Shown here piece by piece: positions 1-10,351 of a stretch of DNA of 64,000 nucleotides. The stretch covers positions 13,022,171 to 13,086,170 of the forward strand of contig CM060194.1 of NCBI GenBank assembly GCA_030549335.1. Direction: 5' to 3'. The notes below the pieces were generated by a model that was given only the letters and a program-made list of their open reading frames with translations, had not been told where the DNA came from and did no database searches. The translations under genes and the position numbers were made by a program. Within the stretch, counting starts at the first letter, position 1. Each line of letters begins with the position of its first letter. The stretch is from Pontederia crassipes. Its lineage: Eukaryota; Streptophyta; Magnoliopsida; Commelinales; Pontederiaceae.

Positions 1-1016
1 AGTGAACGACAAAGGTCAACTGCTTGACGACGCCGTGTCACTGCCGGAATAAGTTTGCATATTTCCTCTTGATCAAATTCACATACAATGCCAAATGTAG
101 CCAAGAGCTGGAGAAAGGCATGTGCTTCCAAAGAGTTTCCACAGCTAGCATCAACATCAAGATCAGACAATTTTGGTTTCCACTCTCTAGCTATCGCTTT
201 TGCTTTCAATTTGATGTCAGATGTAAGCATTTGCTCATTAGCAAGTGAACCTGATAAATCATCTGTCACCATTAGCTCAAGAGACTCCATTAACATAAGA
301 CAAGTTCTTCTAAGGCCCAACAGACTCCCATCTTTCTTCCTGTCCGATCCCAGAATGTCTCCAGAATAGAATTCCTTCAATGAATTTAAAACCAGAATGA
401 ATGGGTTGGATGCATATTTTAATGCAACAGGAATTTCTTCACGTATGGAGCTCAGGTTCTTTCGATTATCAGAAATGAACTTATGAAGTCCATCTGCATT
501 CATTTCCTCACATAATTTCATCAATTCTGATTGAGGTTTGGCCTCTGCACTTCCATTTACCACAGGTTTGATTTCTTCCAGCTCAGATTTACCAGATATC
601 ACATCAGAGTTCTTTTCTGAAAAGGAATCTGAAATGTTGATACTCGTGACGTTACTGCTTGGTTGAGAACGATAAATCTTTTCAATGTTAAAGATGGAAG
701 ATAAAGTAGCATCACGTTTTTCCTGTAGCCGATCCAAAGAACCGAGCTCTTTAGCCACAACAACTGCCTCGCGCTTTTCTAATAATTCTCTAGCCTCAGT
801 TTCTTTAATTGCGTAGTCATTTTCTTGGTCTTCCAAATCATCCAATCTTTTCTTCATGGAGTTTTCAAGCCCACGAAAATGTGCTTCAAGTTCTTTCCAT
901 TTCAAATTCAATGATATGGAGCTACGACTTTCAAGTTCAGTAAAAGCTTGCTGAAGCTGTTGAATCTTGGAAGTAGTAGAATCAATGAGCGCAGCAACTG
1001 ACTGTGGATCAGCCAT
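1..1016 (-). CDS. FRIGIDA-like protein, 5' part of the coding region (runs off the window)
   Basis: Reading the minus strand from the ATG at 1016-1014 gives an open frame of about 338 codons with no stop up to the window edge, so the C-terminus lies outside. Residues about 11-110 are a charged heptad-like region rich in Glu, Lys and Leu (likely coiled coil), with KWKELE and LEDQE motifs. From about residue 165 the protein matches my memory of the FRIGIDA family core: a helix with NPFILVLNSL, then GLRRTCLMLMESLE, then AREWKPKL and EAHAFLQLLATFGI. The N-terminus resembles the FRL3 branch of the family. Known: FRIGIDA relatives are nuclear scaffold proteins; FRIGIDA itself promotes FLC expression and delays flowering, while many FRL proteins have unclear roles. 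Inferred: a working gene. The start is supported by a good splice acceptor 16 bp upstream (AG at 1034-1033). The exact FRL subtype is uncertain. Confidence 0.9.
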   Translation of the reverse strand, partial: MADPQSVAALIDSTTSKIQQLQQAFTELESRSSISLNLKWKELEAHFRGLENSMKKRLDDLEDQENDYAIKETEARELLEKREAVVVAKELGSLDRLQEKRDATLSSIFNIEKIYRSQPSSNVTSINISDSFSEKNSDVISGKSELEEIKPVVNGSAEAKPQSELMKLCEEMNADGLHKFISDNRKNLSSIREEIPVALKYASNPFILVLNSLKEFYSGDILGSDRKKDGSLLGLRRTCLMLMESLELMVTDDLSGSLANEQMLTSDIKLKAKAIAREWKPKLSDLDVDASCGNSLEAHAFLQLLATFGIVCEFDQEEICKLIPAVTRRRQAVDLCRS

Positions 1017-1624
1017 AGTAGAATAAAAGAACCTGTGAAGAAGGAAGATATTTCATATATCAAATACCAAACTCTTCTAAGCATCCATTTGATTATGATG
1101 TAAAACTAGGTAACCAATGCTACTCTGCTTGACGAAGGAATGAATTCATTTTCCATTACGAATACAAAGTATAAATTATAGACTGATTTCTATAATTCTT
1201 TTAGATTCTGCGTTCTTTGAAATGCTGGGATTTACATTATTAATTAGAGAGTATTTCCAAAGGAATTGCAAGGGCATACAGGGTTCACAGAATATTGATG
1301 ACTACAGAACCATCAATACCGTATAACATGAACAATGGATGCTGAATTCCTAATAGTTATTAGATAGGCACCTAGCAATTCCCCAGCTGAGTAGTCACTT
1401 AGTGCATCTGGATATATTTCACCTATCAAAGAAGAGATATTTTTTTTGACGAAAAAAGAAGATCAGATTATTCTCAATCTAATGCTAAAATGTATAAATT
1501 TCATTTCTAAAATAAGCACTCGGTTGCATGGCATGATCTTGTGTACTACAGAGTTTTGTTTTTGAACGTAGTCTACTACAGAGTTAATTGAACATCATAA
1601 CAGAAACATCAGTAAGCACTCTAT

Positions 1625-2352
1625 GGCAGCGTTTGGTTGGGAACTTTTCGCGAGAACAACGTGAAAAGTTCCCAAACACAATATGTGACGTCACGTGACA
1701 TTCGGCCGGAACATTTGGCCAAATGTTCCGGCCGAAAGTTCTTGCCTTCGGCGGCAAGAACATTTGTTTTTTTTTTTTCAATGCCATATCTTATCAGCCG
1801 CCTTCTTTGACTTTTTTTTTTAAATTTCATTTATTTTTTAATTGTTTTATAATGTATGTATATATAATTTAGAATATATTAATACATTATTAGGGATATT
1901 ACAAAATAATTGATTAAATGTTATTAATAAAAAATTATAAAATAATTAGTTCTAATAATTAATAAATATTTTATTAATTAAACTATTCAATTATTTTTTA
2001 AAAAATTATATTATATTTGGATCTTAAAATATACGTAAATTATAATATTAATAATATTTTAAATATTTAATCAAAATAAATAAAAATAATATTAATAATA
2101 TAATAATTTACGTAAATTATAATATTAATAACATATTCTTATTTACTATAATTTTATACCTCATAAAATAATAAATTATATTCTTAGTTCTCATTTTTTA
2201 TCCAAACACCCACTAAAACTTACCCATCACATCAACTTTTTAAATCCTCATCGTTACACTTTTTCATCCAAACACCAACCCAAACTTTTCTATCAAATCA
2301 ATTAGTTCTCGAGAACCAACGTTCTTTCCAAATTCTCCTACCAAACACAACC
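1625..2352. mobile_element. Tourist/PIF-Harbinger-like MITE inside the FRIGIDA-like 5'UTR intron
   Basis: The left end GGCAGCGTTTGGTTGGGAA and the reverse complement of the right end GGTTGTGTTTGGTAGGAGAA form imperfect terminal inverted repeats of the GGnnnnGTTTGG kind. TAT is present on both sides (1622-1624 and 2353-2355), fitting a 3-bp target duplication. The interior is very AT-rich with no coding potential except for a GC-rich palindromic left part. The family name is an inference from the terminal motif and the 3-bp duplication. Confidence 0.65.
1701..1736. repeat. 36-bp perfect palindrome in the MITE
   Basis: The first half, TTCGGCCGGAACATTTGG, is followed directly by its exact reverse complement. 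Just upstream, 1686-1699 holds overlapping TGACGTCA and CACGTG cores. Downstream, 1740-1761 has a second small hairpin (TTCTTGCC, loop TTCGGC, GGCAAGAA). Confidence 0.9.
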
Positions 2353-3475
2353 TATAGGTCCCAATATATGAGAGATTAGTCCCCCTCAACCTGTTGTAGC
2401 CTTGTTGTATTTCATTTAAAGAAATTGCAAGTGCCAAAGCCATTTTGTGCTTGTTGTGTTGTTGAATTGTTGAGCATACTGCACAAGCCATCGAGACGCT
2501 TATTTAGGAACCCGTGCCCCTCCGGAGAAGCACCCATTCAAGCGTTCAGTGTCTATTTGCTCACAAATGCCTCCACCTAGCGTTCGCCCAACTGTTGCTC
2601 AAGAGACCACTCAAGAGCCTGCACGACGCCCTCCCCGTGGAATCCCGTGCTAAAGATTTCTGCTGCTAAGACTGTCGAAAGAGCTTGTCTCGGCACCCAG
2701 ACCACATAATCGCTGCATGTGGCTTCGTCGCACAAAAGGCCCCGTGACAATTTGGTTATTAAAAAGGATATATTACTTAGAGATCATCACATATTTGCAC
2801 TTTGGTTATTTCCTTTCCTTTCATTTTCTTTCCCTAGTCGATATAATGCATCATTGGTAGGATAAAATACTTATCTTGTATAGAACAGTCTGATTACCTT
2901 CAAGTGCAAAAAAGGAAAGGTTGAGGCATGTCAAAGCATCTGATAGGTATACATTCAAGTGTTAGGTTAGGCACTAAGACATTTTTTTTGAGGATAAGGC
3001 ACTAAGACATTGTGTTTTCACATCAACTATTTTTTCTAACTTAGCAGTTTGACGACCGTTACAAAACAGAGTGATGTAAGTACACAAAAAGGGCCATCAA
3101 GAGAATTTACTGCTGGCATGATTCAATCAACTAGTTACACGAATAAGAGCAAAATAAAAACATCAATGGCTCCAATTGACCATTTGTGCTTCAAGAGCCC
3201 ATCTCTACTAAGGGAAAACCTTGGAGGTGAGACCGGTTTGCAGTTTTTTGTGGAGATTGCTGATCTTGTCAGTATGCTGAACCTGATCAACACATACAAA
3301 TTGAACATTTCTGGGTCTGATGGGTGGTGCTAGATGTGGGGCAACTTTGGTGTCAAAGACCCTTCCATCTCTAGTCTATTGTTTCGCCAATCATCTTACT
3401 TAAACAATCCAGCACCTTGTCCAAACACCAAACTTTGCCTATCAGCTCCAAAATTGACTGATCAAAATACTTATA
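2353..3475. other. No gene recognised
   Basis: Intronic on the FRIGIDA-like gene model. The stretch 3049-3561 has two short adjacent open frames on plus separated by one stop (94 and 75 codons) with ordinary-looking composition, but I recognise no domain. It may be a decayed coding fragment carried by a transposon. Confidence 0.4.
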
Positions 3476-3795
3476 TGTTGGATTGCACAGTTGATCGTGT
3501 AGCACTGTTACTGGTTGTAATACATTTTGTTCTACTTTGTATCAGTTCGGAATTAGTATAAATTGGCTGTGAGCTCGTGATTTGTAGTTAGTTGTAGGTG
3601 ATTAGTTGTATGAGTTTGTAGTTCTGGTAGTCGATTGTAGGTTCCATTAGTTGTAATTCAAAATCATTTTGAATAGAATTGTTCTTTAGTTTTTTGCTGC
3701 CGCCAGTTCGTCGTTTCGTTCTTCTCCTCTGCATCTTCTTCCTCACTCCCGGTCGTCGACTTCCGGCGAGCAAAATCGGAGCTCAGATTTTAACA
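3476..3795 (+). mobile_element. Probable solo Ty1/copia-type LTR
   Basis: It starts TGTTGG and ends TTTTAACA, has a TATA-like TAGTATAAAT near 3555, a run of TTGTAGTTAGTTGTAG repeats, and the pyrimidine-rich TTCTTCTCCTCTGC segment before the end that is common in plant copia LTRs. The flanks are TTATA (3471-3475) and TTATT (3796-3800), a 4/5 match to a 5-bp duplication. No internal region or second LTR is adjacent. Confidence 0.55.
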
Positions 3796-4091
3796 TTATT
3801 CGGTCAAAGGATTCTCAAAATAGCAGAAAAGATCTAATAACCAAGAAGATAGGGTTCCCAGATTCCCGTCACCAATCAACCTCAGAAACAAAAGAAAACA
3901 AGCAATCAACTGAGTAACAAGTAACAACAGCAACCCCCCGAGTCCCCAGGCCTAATTCGCAAACCCAAAGCAGCACAAACAAAACGACATACTAAAATGT
4001 GCTCTGCTAGTAACCCTAGCCAAGCCTTCGCAAGGATCCGAGCAGAAACCGCGCTGGAGGAGAGAGAAGGACCAAGAGAACAGAAACTCAC

Positions 4092-4245
4092 GGGAACAGG
4101 AGGAATCGAAACGGCCAGAGTCAGCGGCGACGAGGAGGAGGAGGAGGAGGAGGCGCAGCCGCCGGAGAGGGGTGGGAGGAGCCTCCCGACAGCATCATCA
4201 AAAACTTCGGATCCCCAAAATGGGAACAGAAGGGAAAGGGGATGA
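4092..4245 (-). other. Probable 5'UTR exon 1 of the FRIGIDA-like gene
   Basis: On the minus strand a TATA box (4273-4268) is followed by a CT- and CTCC-rich leader (4129-4152 is a run of GAG triplets on plus) and a strong donor, CCC then GTGAGTTT, with its GT at 4091-4090. The acceptor TTCTTCACAG ends at 1033, just before the ATG. This implies a 3.06-kb 5'UTR intron (1033-4091) containing a MITE and a solo LTR. The exon 5' end is estimated from TATA spacing only. No transcript evidence is available. Confidence 0.55.
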
Positions 4246-4267
4246 CGACGGGCTTCGAGGTTCCCTC

Positions 4268-4273
4268 TTTATA
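4268..4273 (-). promoter_or_regulatory. TATA box, candidate promoter of the FRIGIDA-like gene
   Basis: TATAAA reads on the minus strand here, followed after about 25-30 bp by the pyrimidine-rich leader described for the 5'UTR exon. The surrounding 300 bp are GC-richer than the flanking DNA, as expected for a promoter-proximal region. Confidence 0.5.
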
Positions 4274-4439
4274 CGTCGGAGTCGGAGGGCCCTCGGAAGG
4301 TGTGGTGCGCACTTCCAACGGGCGCGGGTTTCCGATCGAATCGGAATCGTTCATCGTAGGATGAACGGTGGATTCGTCCCCAAATCGTTGATGTGGTAGT
4401 AGGCTCCACGTTCCACGAGGCGGTCATGATGACGGGGAT

Positions 4440-5040
4440 TTGTGCCTTTTAGTACAATAAACTTATTTGTTAAATAATCGAGTCATAAATAAGATAGGAA
4501 CATTAATTAAGAAAATGATAAAAGATAGAAGAAGTCTATTTAAAAATTTTATGATGATATTTTGTTGTACTTGATAAATCTCGACTTGATTTGAATGATT
4601 ATTTTCCTTAAATGCATAAAAAGAAATTGGAAGAGGTGATGAATATTCATGACTTTTATACAATAACAATAATATTTTTTTCGAAGCTCGTGCTGTTAAC
4701 ATATATTTTTTAAATTTCTAAAATTCGACTAGTATAAGTGTACTGCTGTGTTGTGTCACAAAAGTTGTAAGAAAAGGAAAATAATAGCCTCGAATTTGAC
4801 GCTTAAAATTATAAACTTGGACTGAATAATACTTAAGGCCTTGGGCTTCAAAATATGTGGCCTAATATTATGGGCTTTATGGGACAACTTTGGCCCTCAT
4901 ATAAAATAGTTTTTCATGTTCCCTCTTCTTTTTTACCTGTTACTAGTAAAGAATTATCTTAAAAGACTAAAAGAGAGCAATGACGTGAAAAATAGTTTTC
5001 ATCTTATTGAAGGAAATAATTTCTTTCAAAGTCCTTTAAA

Positions 5041-5085
<45 letters not shown>

Positions 5086-5259
5086 AACATAATATAGAAA
5101 AAAAACAAATTATCTTAACTATAATTATAACTGAAACCAACTAAAATAATAAAAATTATTAATATCATAGTTAAAAGAAAGGCAGTCTTACCATACAGGA
5201 AAAATATAAACTAATAAGTAATTAATATTGGTTGGCACAACTAATTAGCAAAATTTTAT
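4440..5259. other. AT-rich intergenic DNA with a (TA)n microsatellite
   Basis: No gene recognised. A perfect TA dinucleotide run of about 20 units lies at 5045-5084. Confidence 0.8.
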
Positions 5260-6682
5260 CGTAACACCCCAAGATTTCAATAGGGGCAATAAAGTAATTT
5301 ATAAATTAAAAATATTGTTAGAAAGGAAAAAAGAAAGATTTAATCTTATTGGGAGTAGAAATTATGATTAGATTGTGATTAGATATTTCAATTTAATTTG
5401 AGATCTAAAAGAATGTTTAATGAGAGTTCTACGGATTAAAAAATATTTCAATCATTAAAATAATATTTTAATCCAAAAATTAGGTAATAAAATATTATTA
5501 TATTAAAAGATTCTTAAAATTATATAATAAAATCTTATCATATTAAATAATTACAAAAATTAGAGAAAATAAAGAAATAAAAAGATAAAATAAAGATATA
5601 ATTTGATTAACATAAATTATTAATAAAAGATGAAGATAGAGCTTGATTGAGAGAAGTTATGGAGGAGATAAAAAGGAATTTGAGTAGAGATAAATATTTT
5701 TATAAGTATGCTTATTAAAAATTAGTGAAATTCGAATTTAATTAAATTTGAATATTTAAGAGCTGATAATTAATAATGGATGATCACGATTGATGGAAAA
5801 TAGTCGATGGTCCAATAGGAGTCAAAAACCTTACTTGAGAGCTATAAATATTACATAAAGGGTGATTAGAAAGTATTATTTATCTTCACAAAATTTCTGT
5901 AGGAAAGCTCATTTTTCTCCTTCATTTTCTCACAAATCGAGGCACCTCAAGGCGCGGGCGATATATCATTTCGAAGCCCGACAGATGAGAATAAGATTCA
6001 AGTGATAGCCGAAGGTTTTTTAACGTCATTAAGAAGGAATCGTCGGCCAAAGTCACGACGTCCGTGCAGTCCACAGACAATAGGAATATAGTTGGTTTTT
6101 CAACCAACTTAAGGTACATAGGGAGATTCTCATGTCATTGGTTTTCCATGACATGGACTCCAAGACTCTTTTTCATCATACAAAGATTATATATTATTTG
6201 CATCGATTGAATATCAAATAACATAAATAGGATTACAAAAAATTGTGTCGAAAACATAATTCTTGACGGTGACAGAATCTTGTCCGGATTTTGTCTGACA
6301 TGGCCCGAGTTCCATTTAACATGACCCGGATCATGATCGGTGTGGATAGATCTCTGGAATATAAAATATATTTCTATGAATTGATTTATAGTTTATTGAA
6401 TTGTTAAGATTGTTAATCATTGTCGATCATTTTAAGATTGTCATCATATTGATTATTATCGTCATTACACTCAATCATGATATTGATTATGACCTTATTA
6501 TTGATTAATTCTAATCAAATTATTATTGTACCCATTGATCGTCTTAATATATTGATATAGTGATTTTTTGATTGCATGTTTAATCTAAGATAATTGTTAA
6601 AGATAGACATCTTAGGTAATTGAGATAAAAGTTAAAAATTTATTGTGATCATGTCTATTGATTGCCACTATGAATGATTGAG

Positions 6683-8381
6683 TGATGCGTAAAATGATGT
6701 AGCAAAATAAAATCGCTAACAAGTATATGCTCAAGTAATATAGTAATAGGAGTTAAAAGTGTCGAACCCACGAGGAATATTATTAATTCAATATCTAATT
6801 TTATGAATTAATAAGAGAAGAAAAACATGAATTTTTGGAAATATGTTTTGTAATTATAAAATAAAATAAAGATAATAATAAGATAAGATAATGGTGTTGA
6901 AGTTAGGCCTTAGACGAAAATAGATTATGATAAATATTTGAACCATAAAAGATAAATTCAATCTTTAAAGATGGATTAGAATCTCCTTAAAATAATCTAG
7001 CATAATTAACTTGCGATCTTCACGACTAGCATCCTTAACCTAAGCATGTAGAACTATCTTAATTTAATAAGAATTAGAGTCTTCACAATTGGCATCACAT
7101 CACATCATATTAAAATTAAGATGCATTAAATTGAATTCCCTAAACTGTTAATCACTCCACAAACTGGTATAGATTAACAGACCACACAAACTTGATTCTC
7201 CACACACAATTTATCAAATTTATGTCAATTATTAATTTCACAATAGATTAGTTAATTTAATTAATGACTTCTAAAATCAAATAGTTCACAAACTGGTAAT
7301 TACTTAACTCAGAAATTCAAATAATTAAATCAACAACATTAAGTGCAATTAAATAATTGATCAGAAAATATTAAAACAAATAATATTGGGTCCAAACAAT
7401 TTCCCTTCAATTAATAATCTCCTAAAAAATAAAATAAATAAAAACATAGAGTTCATCCTAAAAGAGTTGGAGAGATAATAAAATAATAATAATAATTGTA
7501 AGAATTACACCCTGAGAGATAAAAAGTTCAAAGCTTCGGATCACGGGCAAACAGTAGAGCAACCTTTCAGACTTGATCAGGGTCGCGATCAACCTCCAGT
7601 CATCGCACTTCTCTTCTCTTAATAATAACCTGCAAACTCACGGTTCCACAGTAGAAGAAAACCACACTTCAAAGCATGAATTAGGACGATAGGCTTCCTT
7701 CTCTGTTTATAGGTGCGGACGGATTTAAAATTGATCATCGTCGTGAATATCGTACGACCAACTTAAATTCAATTGAGATAAAACTTGGTTAATGATAAAA
7801 AAGTTATCCGTTTTGCACCCGGTGATCGGTTGATGATCATGGCCGATAGTCTTCATCCTTGGTTAATGATAGAGTTTTGCACCCGAAGATATCGATCGCA
7901 ATAGATAGATATTGGTTAAGGATACAACTTCTTCACTTTGGTCCCCAAAGATCCTCTTCACGTTTTGCCCCCAATGATTTCATGACCGATAATCACCATG
8001 ATTAAGGATGAAACTTTTATCGCGTTGTGCCCGCAAAATTCTTCTTGATAGGTTCACGATCGCAAATTCAAAATGAGTTTAATTATTGCCTAATGATGGA
8101 TAGAATATGAGTTTTGAGCCCAAAGATACAAGGCCAATAATCACTTTGTATCTAAATTGCGGTCGATATGTCCGATAATTTATTTATCAACTTTTCCTAC
8201 AAAATAGTTATCATAATTTAATTAATCCGCCCATAATTAAAATATTCAGAGAATCAATAATTAAAATCGATAAATCCGAAATTGCGACTAAAAAGGATCT
8301 AAAATGATGCATGCCAAGATCAAATTACAAAAATATTAATTAAAATATTAGACTAAAATATGTTATATTTTGCATGCATAA
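6683..8381. repeat. 5' LTR of the non-coding element
   Basis: 1699 bp. It aligns with 14325-15689 along most of its length, but contains an extra segment of about 330 bp (roughly 6871-7210) absent from the other copy. Near 7800-8160 it repeats a motif of the form TTTTGCRCCC followed by AAGAT or GTGAT every 60-100 bp. The end is altered (GCATAA, then a run of C at 8383-8395). Confidence 0.7.
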
Positions 8382-9109
8382 TCCCCCCCCCCCCCAACCC
8401 CCCTTGTGCTCAATAAAAAATCCAAAAGCAAAGTTCAAGAATATGGTTCCATCATAGCTTATTGTCAACGGACTAATTTTCTCATACAATTCTTCTGCAC
8501 ACTTACTCCTTAGTACCTTACCACTTTCCATGCACTTAGCTTCATAGAGATTTTGAATGCTAAATATATTTAAGAATATCAAATTCAGCCTTTTAGAAAA
8601 ATAAATAGTTTGTCAAATAATAACATTAATATTGAACACAAGTACTAATTGAGCTTTTTTTTTCACTTTGAGAGTTATAATATTCAAGCAGGATTGCACG
8701 AGGAAGTCCATGTAACGGGCTTTGGGCTGATGACTCCCAAACTATATGGCCTTAGGGCAACAAGTGATAAGGCACCCTTCGAGTTTACTTGTCCGAACAA
8801 CTAAGGTTCTGAATGAATATTCGAACTTAGCCATGATTCAACACTCCTATTCTCCTCCATATTTCACAAGATGGTCCTTGTAGTAGGCATTCGATTGACA
8901 CATCCCAGAGCAGTTGCCATTAGGTCATCAAGCATGAACCCCTACGAATCTAATTATCCGAACACACCTTGAATGCAAATAACACCTTTGTACTTATTCA
9001 TAACTTTATTAAAACACTTTTTTTACTATAATTTTTTTTTTCAACACACACATTTTTTTAAGCTAAAAAAGTATTTAATATGGTCAATAAAAAGGTTATT
9101 ACTATCAAG

Positions 9110-10351
9110 ACTTAATTAGAAATAAATAAAAAGCATGAACTATTGGATTTAAGTTTTAGAGATATATAAAATTATATTTTGATGATACAAACCTCGAAAG
9201 ATTAAAGTTAAAATGCTGAAAAAATTTAAAGAAAAAGAGATAACTTTATGCACTACATTTTGATTAAATAATTAACTATGATCCTATTAGATTTTGGATT
9301 AGTCCTAAATATTAAAGTTGTAGATAATTCTGTTAGCTTTCCATAGAATAAAAAGTCATCTCATTTGAATAACTGTGCAAAAAGTTATGCCTAAAATAGT
9401 GCAGGACGGTTGAGCTACCGTCTGAAAATAGGTCGACCGGTCAGGAACACAGGTGGACCGGTCCAGACCACAGGTCGACCGGTCAGTGCAGAAAATGCCC
9501 AATTTCAACCAGCAGAATGTTGAGACTGTACCGATCGAGGTACCGGTCGACCGGTCCAAGACACCGGTCGACCAGACAGTGCAGAAGTCGCCAACGGTCA
9601 TATTTTTCATAAAAGAAAGTGTACCGTCGACCGGTCCATATGTGCGGTCGACCGGCCTCCGAGTCAAATGAACAGTAACGATCAAATTTGAAGGAAATAA
9701 GTGTGGAATAATTTTTGGACAACTTTCTCACTTGCAGAAGCCTATAAAAGGAGTGTCAAAGCCAGAAGGAAGTGCACTCATCCAAGCCTTGAAGAAAAAC
9801 TTCAAGTTATCAAAAGAAGACATTCTTCTTGAACTTTTTATTTTTAATTTTCTCTTCTTTCTCTCTTTTTCTCTTGTGAGCTTAGCTTTGTAAAAGAGAG
9901 AAACATTTTATTTAGAAAAATACTGAGAGAGCTCCTGTGTAAAAGATGTTCAAAATCTTACCTCTTGAGCGAGAGAAATATATTAGCTTTCTAGGAGAAG
10001 AGGTTGCCTTGCCTCTCGAAGCGGAGAAAAGGCGATGGTGTAAAGTGCTTCCTTCCTTATCCCATTTGGAACAAAGGAAGTGATTAGTGGAATCTCCGAC
10101 GATCTCGAGGTCGAAAAGTCGGAGCAGGGACGTAGGCCAAGGTGTGGCCGAATCTCGTCAACAACCACCGAGTCTTTGCGTTTGATTTTCTCTCTCTCTC
10201 TCTCTCTTCCCATTCATATTGAATTTATGATCTGAATTATAAAGGATTTAAGAATCCATTTTAAGCTTCCGCGATGGTTTTTGTGAAATCGACTTTTTCG
10301 AATTGAACACCAATTCACACCCCCCCTCTTGATGCCCTTTGGGATCCTACA
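9110..10351 (+). mobile_element. LTR (solo) with GTCGACCGGTC repeats, copy 1
   Basis: Homologous to 62925-64000. It contains repeated palindromic GACCGGTCGACC-type motifs at 9430-9660, a TATAAA-type core promoter at 9745-9750 (CCTATAAAAGG), and a 3' part with CTTACCTCTTGAGCGAG, GTTGCCTTGCCTCTCGAAG and ACGTAGGCCAAGGTGTGGCC. It ends CACACCCCCCCTCTTGATG then CCTACA at 10351. This 3' architecture is typical of plant LTRs. No primer-binding site follows, so it reads as solo. The left boundary is approximate. Confidence 0.6.

Noticed and set aside
1-1016. Short plus-strand frames (24-369) as genes
   Set aside because: They are antisense to the continuous FRIGIDA-like frame on minus.
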